Made by a program: the position numbers and the translations under genes. Shown in pieces: positions 36,937 through 47,790 of a stretch of DNA of 64,000 nt. A model generated the notes under the pieces. It was not told the DNA's origin and did not search any database. It was given only the letters and a program-made list of their open reading frames with translations. Source of the stretch: Melanocharis versteri (taxonomy: Eukaryota; Chordata; Aves; Passeriformes; Melanocharitidae); contig VZTG01007436.1 of NCBI GenBank assembly GCA_013397845.1, positions 2,420,005 to 2,484,004 on the forward strand, written 5' to 3'. Position 1 is the stretch's first letter; the number at the start of each line of letters is the position of its first letter.

Positions 36937-39900
36937 GGTGTTTTATAGTGGGTTTTTTTGGTTGGTTGTGTTTTCTTTCCTGCTTCAGCTTCTACAATGT
37001 CTGCAATTTTGATGAACATGCTTTGCAAATCTGGTATTCTTTTTACGGTCCATATAATATCAAATACAACAATTTGGACAAAACACACAGATTAATATGA
37101 AGAGAGGTACCTCAGTTTAGCAAATGTTTGGTTATATGCTTAACATGGGGGCAGTGAGTAGTCTAACTTTATTGATCTTGTAAGTCTTAAACTACGTACT
37201 ATGATATACTGCAAAACTTGGATGACTTCAAGGTTTGAAAAACTACAAGCTTCTTCTGTAATAATACTGTTAGAATTTCTTTACTGAGTTATTTTGTGAC
37301 CTGTTCCTATAAAATTGAAGCTACCAACCAGTTTAAACAGCTTTCCTCAAAGCTATTTGTATATATAGTTACTTTCCACTGCAACAAGAACTTCTGATGC
37401 ATATGTCACCAATACTTGAAGACCTAACTGTCATATGTCAATGCTGTCACTGTCACAATATTCCTGTGAATATTAAGAGTAATGCAATCTATACAAATCT
37501 CTTTGGCAAATAGCTTAGGGCCAAATGTCAGTATGTGGTAGGGAAAACAAATAGTTGTCTTTCTGCTGGTGCACAGACTTACTCAGAAATGTGATTTGGA
37601 ACTTGAGCCAGTGTTTGTGCAAAACTAAACCCTGGATGATATTCCATAGAATTAGAGTTGCTCTAACTGAATGCTTAGCTCAAAGGTAATGAAAACTGTT
37701 CTATATTTGACAGGGAATTATATACTGTACATAAAATAACAGAAAAACACCAATAAACAAACCCTTTTGATCTTGCTTTTCCTAAAATTGGAAATAAAGC
37801 TAAATTGCCCCTTCAGTCCAATATCCTTTTTAGAAGCTCTTGAATTTTGCTCACTCAGTGGTATATTGCTGAAATGGCAAAGTCTCTTCCAGTAATTTTA
37901 GGAAAAGCTATCATCAAGCTGTCAACAGTCTAAATTGAGATTAAAAGTACCAAAGAGAAACCTTCACTATTATCAGAGTCCCAAATAAGTACACTTGAAT
38001 AGGCAGATAACATCTAGAGTGTACAGTATGAGACCACTTATTCTTCCATTTTTTTGAGTGATTTACAGGGATGAAGTCTGATGTTAGATAGTGACGTTTT
38101 TCTTCTTTTCTTACCCAGAGCTACTTGATCCAAAGAAAACACGTAGTTGTGAACAGATGCCTGTTCTTGGAATTAGTTTCAAATATCACATAGCTGGGTG
38201 TAAGGGGTTTCTATCTCTCCCTCTGACATGTTATGTGTCCTTGGCTCATATTGGTCATCAGAGGGATTTCTAATAATTCATAGTCCGGAGTAGATTGAGC
38301 TGCAGGTTTGCAGTTCACCAAAATCAAGGTATTATCCATTCTAGCTGAAGGTGAGAGTTATGTCTGTAGCAATATGTCTGAGCAGGAGGTTCCCTGAAAA
38401 GGGTTTATTATCACTGGTGAGTCAGCAGAGGTAGGATATTCTATATTTTTATTCATATCCTTGCTGTTTAGGCAAACTTGTCTCTGTTAAGTTCTATTAA
38501 GATGTTTGTTTTGATGCATGATGCATCTTCACATTGTGACCTGATTTTTCCTAGGGATAAAAATGGGATTATAACTGTGGTCTGACATAGAAATTGATGG
38601 CTGGTCTCCAAAAGCAAAAGCTTAGTATGCTAATCTACTCAGTCACCTCTTAACATTTTATGTACTATCGTTTAGGTGTCTAACAGCTACAACAAGGAAG
38701 TTTTCTAAGCTACAGCCTTTAACAAACTATTATCATGATTAAATTTTTTGTTACAGATTTCTGATTATTGTTCTTGGTTTTGGTCTGGTAATTAAGATTT
38801 GAATCAGTATTTATGCTTTTTCTTCCCCAAAATATTGTAGCACTATTTTATGCTTTTATATTAACCAGACGTTAGAGAGCTGGAGGTCCATAAATTTTGA
38901 GGATATGTTCAATTATAAAGTAAGATTGAGGTGGATTCCTTTGATTGACTTTTGCAGCGTAGAAGTCAATATATCATTAGGGAACAAACTGCACAGAAGA
39001 TAGCAATTATTTTCTCAAGACTCCCTTTAGTGGATTATCATGAGATTCAAGAAATAGTTTAGCTTTTGTATTTTTCTCTTCACTTGCCTTATTATTTCTA
39101 TTAGAAATTATTGTGCAGCTTTCAGTAAAGCCTGTCCTTTGTGTCTTCTATTTAAACACATCATCTTTTTATGTCTGTTGAAATGGGTAGGTTGTAAATA
39201 CTCCAGAGCAAACTCTGTGTCTGAAACTGGACATATCACTACTGTGTCACCAGCCCGTCTAAGTTAAACTGAATGTTAAAAACTGACAGTGGTTCATATT
39301 CACCAACACAGTCCTTTATTTTCATATCTTCTCCTAACAATGCATCACTGCTGTCCTCTAACTAAAAAGCAAGGCGGTAAATGTCGCTTGTCTTAGATTT
39401 CTTTTTTTTTATATATATATATCTTTCCTTCTGCTGAAACATCCAACAGAATGAAGGTTAGTTTGTTGTAAACTACAGCTCTTCAGTCTAATATTTTAAA
39501 AGTGGAATCAAAGGATCTTGAGACTTATTATGGAGGAAGATTTGGGTTTCTTCTCTTCTCCCTTAACATTTTGCTTTTAAGGGTTCTGAGCAAGTTCTCT
39601 TGAGTACTTATTTCTTTTATTAGACTTCTGGTGTAGGTTTTAAGTGTTTATTGTTAACAATTCTATATACTTGTACACTTTTTTGCATTATAGGTACTAT
39701 AATTTGTAATAGATCCCGTCATTTAGCTCACAGGGAAGTGGAATGGGAAAATAGTTTGGAATTTTTTTTCTTTAGATTTGAAAAGTACAGTATCTTATCC
39801 CAACTTTCTCTTTTATATCTCCTTTCTTATATGTAGACTCACTCATAACTTCCCTTAGGTAAATATTAATCTGTTTCACCAAGAGGAAAATTTTTAACAT

Positions 39901-40076
39901 TGCCTAAAGATTTCCTGACAAAGATGGTAATATTTTTAAGCTGTCAGCTGTATGAAAATATTCGTTTAGCAATTATACATAATGTTATTGTGTAAACTCT
40001 TGTGAATACAGCAACCTTGAGGAATTGTGAGCAGGCTTTACAAAAACAAATTAATCCTTCCCGACTGGTAACTCAG
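35690..40076. other. Non-coding sequence upstream of the 40.2 kb exon
   Basis: Mostly AT-rich unique DNA. A GC-richer patch at 36440-36740 holds overlapping minus-strand frames of 105 and 67 codons without recognised domains; a CTCGGTTTTCCAG/GTGGGT splice-like pair inside it (19 bases apart) is probably chance. A long A/T homopolymer lies at 36897-36936 and a short TA repeat at 39411-39421. If the exon at 40.2 kb is real, this is intron. Confidence 0.5.
36897..36936. repeat. A12T28 homopolymer junction
   Basis: Twelve A are followed directly by twenty-eight T without interruption, giving a 24-base perfect A/T palindrome at the junction. It is probably a mononucleotide microsatellite; its exact length may be a sequencing or assembly estimate. 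Confidence 0.9.
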
Positions 40077-40077
40077 T

Positions 40078-40116
40078 GCACCTGTAACCACATCGCAGCA
40101 CTCGTCCTGCAGGTGC
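40078..40116. promoter_or_regulatory. Paired inverted E-box motifs upstream of the exon
   Basis: GCACCTG (40078-40084) and its exact reverse complement CAGGTGC (40110-40116) flank 25 bases of GC-richer sequence, about 65 bases before the exon. CACCTG/CAGGTG is the E-box class bound by ZEB/SNAIL and E-protein factors. The pair might also form a weak RNA stem near the splice site. Occurrence is seen; function is inferred. Confidence 0.3.
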
Positions 40117-40179
40117 ATCCGCTTTGCCTAATCACTGACCCCCACCCAGAGCACTGATAGTGTTTGTTCTGTCACACAG

Positions 40180-40264
40180 GCCTCCAGTGCTGCTGCCTCC
40201 CCCTCTCCAGAGATGCACTACACACCTCTGCCTTCCGGATCCAGAGACCTCACCAATCACAGAG
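40180..40264 (+). CDS. Internal coding exon of an unidentified gene
   Basis: This 85-base segment has the full set of vertebrate splice signals. Upstream are branch-point-like CCTAATC and CACTGAC (adenine near 40138, about 41 bases from the acceptor), a T/C-rich tract and CACACAG at 40173-40179. Downstream the exon ends in AGAG before GTATGA. The exon is clearly GC-richer than the DNA around it. All three frames are open. The first gives 28 residues starting ASSAAASPSPEMH, then YTPLPSG, and ending DLTNHR, which looks like a disordered, Ser/Pro-rich linker with proline-directed phosphorylation-type SPSP sites. In that frame the exon goes from phase 0 to phase 1; because 85 is not a multiple of three, skipping it would shift the frame. 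I do not recognise the protein. No second firm exon lies in the window, so the flanking introns would be very long. Alternatives are a 5' untranslated exon or a chance splice pair. Confidence 0.6.
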
Positions 40265-41524
40265 GTATGAGCTACAGTTTATTGGTATGAACTGCTGCAA
40301 GGTGTTAAGCTTTCCTCTAAGGGCCTCTCTGCATTAGTTACTGCTGCTTTTTACTTTGCAGAGAACACCGTGCCTTTCAAGCACTGTATGAGAAAACCAT
40401 ACCTGTCAAGACTCCAGATTTTAACTCATATTAAATAGGATTTAAAGGTAGTCTACCGGGAAAGCAAATAAATCTATGGATAATAACATTCAATGATTTG
40501 TGTATGTGTGTGAGAGAGAAAAATGTTAAGAGATTAGAGTACTTAAATATTGCTAAGTAGATGATTACATGCAGCATTGGTAATTTTGAGAGAATTTGTA
40601 AAATTTCTAATATTTTTAAAGTGAGAGCTTTTCGGCAGTTTAGAAATTTAGGACTATAATTTTGAAATGTTAACACATTTTCATTCCAATAAAAAGGGAT
40701 TCTTCTCTGGTTTTCAACATTAAAAGTGGATCAGTGTTCAACTTCCTTTTTCATCAGTCCTTAGAACTTAAAAAGCACCTTGGGCAAATTCACAAATTCC
40801 TTCTGCATACCTATGAAACACAAAATTCAGGGAACAGGTGAAAAACTGAAGCAGTCAGGAAGGGTGCATTCCAAGCCTTTCCACTTATTTTATAAAGGAC
40901 AAATTTTTGAAGCTTGCAGCACTTTTTCAGCTTAAAACCAGAACAACAATCTTCTTATTTATTTCCCACATTACCCATTGGTTCTACACTGATCATGTAA
41001 ACCATTTGTGTAGAGGCAGGTTTTGTTTAGGATACCAGGATCAAAGTCAGCCTTATATTTATGAATTGACGGTAGCTTAATTTTAGTGTGTGTTCAAATT
41101 CTGCAGCACTACAGAGGATGGAAGCAGCTTGAGTAGAATTCAATATTACTTGAAACCTTCTGGAAGAATCAGGCAGGTAATGCACCTGAAGAAGGATCTG
41201 TGATTGAGGTGTGAAGGATGAGGAAAGCAGCAGATTAGAGTTTAATTTGTTGCAGCCTGTATCACTGTTGTTGTGCTAGAGCTGAGGATGAGTGTGAAGC
41301 TACATCCTGGCCTTGGTTTCAATTGCTATGGTGCACTGGAAATCAGATGTCCTAGAAGTGCTGTGGGTGCATTGTATTCTGACACTGAGCTCACATAGAA
41401 ACTGATATTTTTTAAGGAGAAAGGACCAACCAAAATCCTGAATTTGAGCACACACCTGGACTTCAGAGATTAAAAACCCCTTCCCCCTGCAACCCCAAAA
41501 ACCTGCAACCCAGTTTCCTTCCTT

Positions 41525-41551
41525 CCCATCCTCCCTCCTCCCCCTATTCCC
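41525..41551 (-). other. G-quadruplex-forming motif on the minus strand
   Basis: On the plus strand, four C tracts (3, 3, 5 and 3) are separated by loops of five, four and four bases. The minus strand therefore fits the four-tract G-quadruplex pattern and the plus strand an i-motif. It lies within a C-rich patch from 41475 to 41551. Confidence 0.5.
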
Positions 41552-41681
41552 AATATAAGTGGCTTTGATTTTCAGATAAGCATGTTGGCTTTGAGGCTGG
41601 ATTTCTGGTGTTAGATTAAATGGCTAGGATCTACTAACACAATAAATAGAATGACAGAATCTTGTAAATACCTGAGTTCCA

Positions 41682-41745
41682 TAAAAATACTTTAAAAGTA
41701 TTTTTTAAAATACTTTAAAAAGTACATTAAAAATACTTTAAAAGC
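41682..41745. repeat. AT-rich palindromic repeat array
   Basis: AAATACTTTAAAA occurs three times in about 60 bases, and AATACTTT is followed by its reverse complement AAAGTATT, so the array is both direct and inverted. It is likely a local slippage or hairpin-driven expansion. Confidence 0.8.
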
Positions 41746-44298
41746 CAGGTATCCTCAGATTTTTTATTTAGGTGATAGTGAATTGGAAGTGTGGCTTCAT
41801 GGCTGATTTAGTTTTCTGACTTGGCGAAAGAAATGCCAGTAGTGTTGAGTATCAAAAGCTGTGTGCTTGCATTATTGATTGACTCCTCTTGCAGTACAGC
41901 AGTTGTGTGGCTGCAGCAGGTGTTTGGTCAGAGCAGGAGCTTGCCTGGCTCTAAGTACCCGCTGTCCTCACCAGGGTTTCAGAATGCCTGCTCCCTTTCT
42001 ATGAAAGGAGAAAATTATATGCCCCAAATCACCAACTTTCTACACTTAGAAGTTCCCATAATTTTTATTACTTCTGTCTTTACTCTTCCCAGAAATATTC
42101 TGCTCTGCATGCAAAATATGCTGAAAATTTCCTTGTGATTAAGCACAGTTATAAATAAAGTGGAGAAGAGAGTGTCATCCAAAGAAAGGGTAAAATTCGT
42201 CCCTGAAGAGACATTGTTAGCATGATTTGATAAGTTTATATATATGTGTATGTGTATATATATATTCACAAGGAAATAATTAAGGAAACTTTCCAAAATT
42301 CCAGGTGTTGGAAGAACCAATTCTAAGCTTAGAACAACCTGCTGGCAAGGCCCATTAACTCAATCAACTTCTTTTATACAAAGAAAAATTTCAAAGTTCA
42401 CAAGCCCATAAAAGATTAATTGCACTCAATAGAAAAATCTCCAAGGAAAGAATGAAATACTTAAGCGTGCTATTTTAGGTTCTGAATATCTTCAATTTTT
42501 TACTTCACGGAATGCTTTCAGTGTTGTAAAGTAGAATTGAATCAGCTGTTGCATATGTAAATATTGGCAGTTTTCAATGCACACTGGAATAAGAATGCTG
42601 TAAGTTTGTGAGTATTATTTGTCCCTGGAGAAACTTGTTTACCAGAATCCTGAAGTCTGGCAAATGGTTTGGTACAGCTGTAAATTGATTTTGAGGGGAC
42701 TGGGAGGGGGGAAGCAGGAGCAAGCTGGATATGTTTGATTGGTACAGTTTCACTTGGACATTTCTCACTCTCTTTAGGTATGATTTTTGTATAGGGAGAA
42801 CAAAAACATATAATTATGCCTGGGTTGCACCATGTGTCTTACAGCTTTTGTGTTCATGCATGCAGTATATAATTTCCAGTCAGGATCTGGTCTCCTTCAT
42901 GCTGACTCCATATTTTGTACAGACAATTTCAGGAATGGTGAAAATCTCACTCTCCCTTTCAAAGCCCACAGAAACAGCATATGACAGTGTGATGTCAGCA
43001 TGGAACCATATGAAATGATCACTGCAAATGTTATATCAAGTGTTATGATGCTTGAGTGTTTAAGTACATGAAGAGAGAAATAAATATTGGATACACGTTT
43101 TTAAGCTTTGGAAAATTTCTCCCCATCTTGGGAAAGTTGTTTTCCCCTATATTACAGTGTTGCTTAGACCCACTTTCTAAGCTGAATCTTCCCTCAGTCC
43201 CACTGTTCATATTTTTCAGTGAAAAATCTACTGGCCTTCTATTTAGATTTTGGGCATCTGACAGCAATATGACTTGATTCTTTATGTGATATAATTGCTA
43301 TCTCATTTGACAAGGCTTCTGAAGTGGTAATTCTATAGCTGGCTGTGTTATTGTTTTGATTCCAGAACAACAGTCTCAAACTTCTAAGGGTCTTTCCTTG
43401 GTCTTTGTTAAAGTAGGATTTTGTATTTTACTTTATATGGATTTAGGGCCCAATGATTTACTTGTGTGAAGTTTGTGCAGTTCTCTTATCTGGTTAAAAC
43501 AAGTCAGTTTGAAGACACAGCCTCCTGTCATACAAAGTGCTTCTTTTGTTTCTATATTCCATACATTGCTTGTATTCTAGCTTTCAAAATTTCTGGTGAA
43601 ATAAAATATATAGGCCCTACATTCCTGTCTACTTGTTCAGATCTACATTTAAGAAAAAAAAAAATCAAACAGAACAGTTACTTATTGTTGTTTTTAGATA
43701 GAAATGACCATGCTTCCAATACACAAAAGCGATGAAATGTAGTGGCTTTTAGAAGAAATTGGCCCAAAAATTTTATGGCTTGTGTAATTTTTTTTTTAGT
43801 GGTTTGTATGTATGACCCAGGTACCCTTCTGTTCCTTCTTGATGATTTATTAACTGGGTACATATCTTAAAATAGACACCTCAACTCTTGACATGGTGTA
43901 CATTGATGAAAAAGAAATTTTAAAGTCATAATAATGTATTTGTAAGGATAATTTGTCTGATGTGTGAAAAAAGGCCCCTCACCCTTTACCCCACTCAGGT
44001 TGTATATTTGTTTTTTTATAATGGCATCCTTGTTAAGGGAGTACCTTTATGTGTAAGCATTCAAACTCAAATTGCCTTCTAAAAAGAACAGTGTTTTCCA
44101 GTTGGTGGGGAAAATAGTAACTTATCATTCTATCTCTTCAGAAGCAATATCACTAAATCATGAATATCGCGAAAATTTGTTTTTCCCATACAAAAACATG
44201 TGCTGGGTGCCCTTTGTATAAACAGTTATTTTCTAACACTGTCTATTACCTGATTTACTTGAAAACAAATTAGATTGCCAAAGCCATTTGGTTTCCAG

Positions 44299-44350
44299 AA
44301 GCAGATGACTCCTCCTTTTCTTGTGCTCTTGTTTCTGGGAAAAAACAGTG
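44299..44350 (+). CDS. Weak candidate short exon
   Basis: GGTTTCCAG ends at 44298, and the segment closes with ACAGTG before GTAAGTC, a strong donor. The 52 bases in frame one read KQ-MTPPFLVLLFLGKNS, a hydrophobic run that looks like a signal-peptide core but could equally be chance, since T-rich DNA encodes Phe and Leu. The acceptor's pyrimidine tract is only moderate. No link to the 40.2 kb exon can be shown: that exon ends in phase 1, whereas this reading assumes phase 0. Confidence 0.13.
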
Positions 44351-44962
44351 GTAAGTCTACCCCATAGCTTACTGGTAAAAGGAAGAAACAGTTTCCAATA
44401 AAAACTAAGCCTGTATTTATGTAAGTAGTTTTTAGAGCCTTAGCTTGGATTTAGGCCAAGGTTTAATAGTTCTAATCTATTAATACTTGTAAGAACTTTC
44501 TGATCAAATCCACTGTCCCATTTTGGTATCCATACAGTTAATTATCCAAGTGTTCCGGTATGTGCAGGCATTACATTGTCTTGTTTTATATTTGAATGAC
44601 GACTGTCCAAATGAAAAATTGGTATTTATTCTACCAATATATTTGAATCAACTGACAGATGTGTTTTCTTATTTTATAATCTGATTTTGAAAGTCATAAA
44701 CTGCATTCAGATCCCATGCCGAGAAATCCAGGAACAGAATATTTTGAAGCTTCTTATTAAACTTCTAAAGGTAATTTTATAGAGCCTTTTTGAACAAAGG
44801 AAGTGAGAGGTTCCTTTTGCTCTCAGTTTCTCTTTGTCTAACAGAGTTGCGCTGAAGGTTTCTTTTGGAATGAAGATCTTTCAAACTTTCGTATTCTTAA
44901 GCAAACAATAGTATGTAGGCATATAATCTGTTAGAGAGACACCTGAACTTGCTGTTTCCTTC
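44351..44962. other. Non-coding sequence 5' of the LTR
   Basis: AT-rich unique sequence with nothing recognisable; it forms the left flank of the retroviral LTR insertion. Confidence 0.55.
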
Positions 44963-44968
44963 TTCTGT
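44963..44968. repeat. Left target-site duplication of LTR 1 (TTCTGT)
   Basis: TTCTGT here is repeated exactly at 45478-45483 on the other side of the LTR. A 6-bp duplication is typical of beta- and alpha-retrovirus-like (ERVK-type) insertions. It fixes the element ends at 44969 and 45477. Confidence 0.75.
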
Positions 44969-45477
44969 TGTTGCGGTGCGTGTGGTGCGTCCTCTCCGGA
45001 CTTCCTCGAGCTTAGCCCTTCTCCCGGGGAGTTGGAGGCACCCAGCCCACAGTGAGATCGTTGGCAGCGGACGCAAGATGGTCAGGCTCGGTTGCTGGTA
45101 AGGCGAAGGAGGAGGCAAAAGAGGCAGGAGCGGCTCTTCAAGGGGGACATGCAGGTTTATTCCATGGGGAGCGGAGGGTCCAGAAGCACAGGGAGAACTT
45201 GGGGGCGAAGAGCCTCAAGCAGGGCTTGGCAACACAATACATACCGAAGGACGGGGGTGGAGACACACAATACAACCAATGGGGTTAACCGAGGAGGGTG
45301 GTGCAAAGGTGGGGAGACGCAGCAACAACCAATGATTGCAATGAGGGGCAGGAAGGGGTATGACAGACAGCCAGTCCAAGGCGGGAAAGTCCATTGGAGT
45401 GGCGGGAAATGGGGGATTGTGGGAAGAAGGGTGAAGGGGGAGTGCCATCCTGGGGAATGTAATGACGCACCACCATA
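44969..45477 (-). mobile_element. Solo LTR of an endogenous retrovirus, ERVK-like, minus strand
   Basis: A 509-base, GC- and CpG-rich island in AT-rich DNA, bounded by the perfect 6-bp duplication TTCTGT. Read on the minus strand it ends in CA (CCGCAACA), starts TATGGTGG (probably a decayed TG), has a TATA-like TATGTATT (45236-45243) and an AATAAA poly-A signal (45156-45161) about 75 bases on. That is the expected order U3, short R, U5. CCAAT-type motifs and a GGACTTTCC NF-kappaB-like site (minus strand, near 45385) lie in the U3 side. No gag, pol or env sequence lies on either flank, so recombination between the two LTRs of a provirus has probably removed the interior. Retained CpGs suggest relative youth. 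The 143- and 170-codon frames crossing it are by-products of its composition. Family placement is inference. Confidence 0.75.
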
Positions 45478-45483
45478 TTCTGT
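45478..45483. repeat. Right target-site duplication of LTR 1 (TTCTGT)
   Basis: Exact copy of the left 6-bp duplication at 44963-44968. Confidence 0.75.
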
Positions 45484-47706
45484 GATCGTTATACTGTGCT
45501 ATTGTACTCAGTATTTGGCATAGTAAATTTTCACTAATGACTGGTATGTTCATACAAAATTCTTTCTGATTGATTGTCAGGGCATGCCACACAGACAACC
45601 AGCTAGTAGCTTTGTAGGAGTTTTGATAAGTACTAGATCGAGATAAAAGTGAACTACAGAATGCACAACAAGGATTTAGCCATTTAGTTGGGCTGCAATA
45701 CACAATCCAATAGATGTCAAAGGACACCTAGTACTTTCAAAATTTGTTGTTGAAGGAAAAAAGTAGAAATTTTGCAGAGCCAGAGGGAGTAGTATAATTA
45801 AAGTGATTATCCTCCAAGGATTTACCTGTTCTGTCTCAATTTGCTTAGCCTGATCATGCTTTCTAAATATTCTTAGGTTCATATAGAACTAAATTTTGTC
45901 TATCAATCGTTCCAGAATTTGGTCTAGAGTTTTGATATAATATTTTAAAATATTTGAAGTGAAATTATAAAATTGACACACACACCTCTTAATAATAAAT
46001 GTTAATACACAAAGTTCTTATTTTACACGTGCATTGTGAAAAGCCATGTTGTCTTTAAATCACGGACATGAAAAGAAAAGGAAATTGGTTTACATAAAAA
46101 CTTACTTCCAGAAAGATAAGTATCCTGTTTATATTATCATTGTGGTCCTCTCTGCTGTTGTTATTGACACAGTTGTTAGGTACTCGTGTTTTCAAGCCAG
46201 AGGCTTATTTGGAGTTTGAAATTGATTGCTGGGGAAGTTGCAAAGCAATTTAGGTAGCAACTTATCATAATTAGTTAGTTTTCTTAGTGTGAACTGCACT
46301 TTATGCTTGTCAGTTGATTTTTCTGTGTATATGCATAAGGTAGCTCATAGTGTTCTCTCAATTAAAAACCAAAATAAAACAAAGCCAAACCCCCAAAACC
46401 TATGGTTAGTACTTTATCATTCAGTAAACAAACTGTGTCCATATATGCATATAAGATGTATTTGCTTTAACTTGTCTAATAACTAAGAATAGGATGAATA
46501 GGAAAATTACAAGCAGATGCAATATATGAAAGTTCTGTATCGGGCAAAGAGGCTATGAATAGTGAGATATTTTCTTTGTTGTTTTACATAAAGTGTCCTT
46601 TGAAAATACCATCATTTTTAACCTGTACTATGTTCTGGTGTGTCATAGACTGAAGACTTCTTAGGCCAGGATCTTCTTATCATGAGATGAGTAACCTTAA
46701 AACAAACAAACAAAAAAGTTCTCAATAGCATGGAACAGACAAGATCATATTTTCCAGTGAAGAAACACTCAAAAATAAGCTGTGACATTTCCGATTAGTG
46801 CCAGGAAATATGTCCCAACAGTGAGATGTGATGTGGTCATGACTTAGCCTCAAGGGGAGCGGGTGGAAATCCTCTTCTTTTGACACTCTGGGAGAATGCT
46901 AAAATAAGGAGTCTGTTATAAAAAAAAACACTAAAAAAAAAAATCCCGTGTGGTTTTCCTGTATGAAGTGAGAAACTGGGTTCTAGTCCCTTGTTTTTTA
47001 GTCTGGAAAATAGACATTAATGGGAGCTCAAGACATATGGGATAAGCATGGAAAGCAAAGTGATGGTAAAGATGAGTATCAGTGGGAGAGAAGACTTGGT
47101 TAAGAAAAGATTCTGTTTTCTGGTCTTAGTTCCCTTTAGTTAAGGGGATGTGAAAGAAAAAAAATCCATCAGAGGCAAATTGGGGTTTTGTAGTCCAGAT
47201 GTGTGAGAAGGTAATGTCAGAAACTTAAAGAATTTTGGTGCAAGATGTTCCTGGTGTAGCTGGGAGAAAGGCAGAGCAGGCTTCTCTCATTCCTGAGCTG
47301 GATGGCTCCTGCTGATGCCCGTAGACTCCCCAAATCTTACACCAGGAGATGAGGTGAATGGTACCAGCTCATGTCTATTTACTCAGTGGTGCACCTGATT
47401 TTGTAGCTCTGACCATGTTTTTCCCTTCCAAGGTGGATTCCAGTTTACTGCTTTCTCAGTATTTTTGATAGGTTTGTTTTGTGCGTAGAAGAATAGGTAG
47501 AAGGAATGAGTGGAACAAAGTAGGTGGGGAAAAATGCTAGAAGACATGCTTCCTTAGGGAGGTGTACTCCAGTGAAATGCTTCTAGCTGATAACAGAAGC
47601 CCACCTGTATCAGTATTTGCCAAGTCTGCAAATGCATTAGGCATCTCTCCTGATTTTGTGAACTGACACACAATCAAAAGATTGCCTTTCAAAGGAACTG
47701 AGAGGT
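45484..47706. other. Non-coding sequence, no gene seen
   Basis: AT-rich unique DNA with a CAAAA/CCCAAAA-type low-complexity patch near 46370-46400 and A runs near 46920-46945. No gene or repeat family recognised. Confidence 0.5.
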
Positions 47707-47790
47707 CCAACACCCACACACACGATCGATTCCGCTTTCAGCTGTGGAGTGGTTTATTGCTGGGCAGTCATGAAAGAACAGGTTAAGGAG
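47707..47790 (-). mobile_element. Possible remnant of an LTR (R-U5 part)
   Basis: On the minus strand this reads as CAATAAACCACTCCACAGC followed by GAAAGCGG and a short GATCGATCGTG stretch. An AATAAA beside a GC-richer, CpG-containing tail resembles the R-U5 end of a retroviral LTR. No boundaries, duplication or U3 part could be defined, and it does not align with LTR 1 beyond the poly-A signal. It is reported as a possibility only. Confidence 0.2.

Larger units (their letters stand above)
40265..44298. other. Non-coding sequence downstream of the exon
   Basis: Probably intron if the exon is real. It holds an AT-rich palindromic array (41682-41745), a C-rich patch with minus-strand G-quadruplex potential (41525-41551) and a TA/TG simple repeat at 42238-42264. 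Open frames at 41821-42138 (105 codons) and 42731-43018 (95 codons) on the plus strand have no recognised domain. No gene supported. Confidence 0.5.

Noticed and set aside
42238..42264. TATATG/TGTA run considered as a notable microsatellite
   Set aside because: Only about 27 bases and interrupted; ordinary for this kind of genome.
45092..45727. Frames of 143 codons (plus) and 170 codons (minus)
   Set aside because: They run across a solo LTR on both strands; the open length follows from GC-rich composition, and no protein domain is visible.
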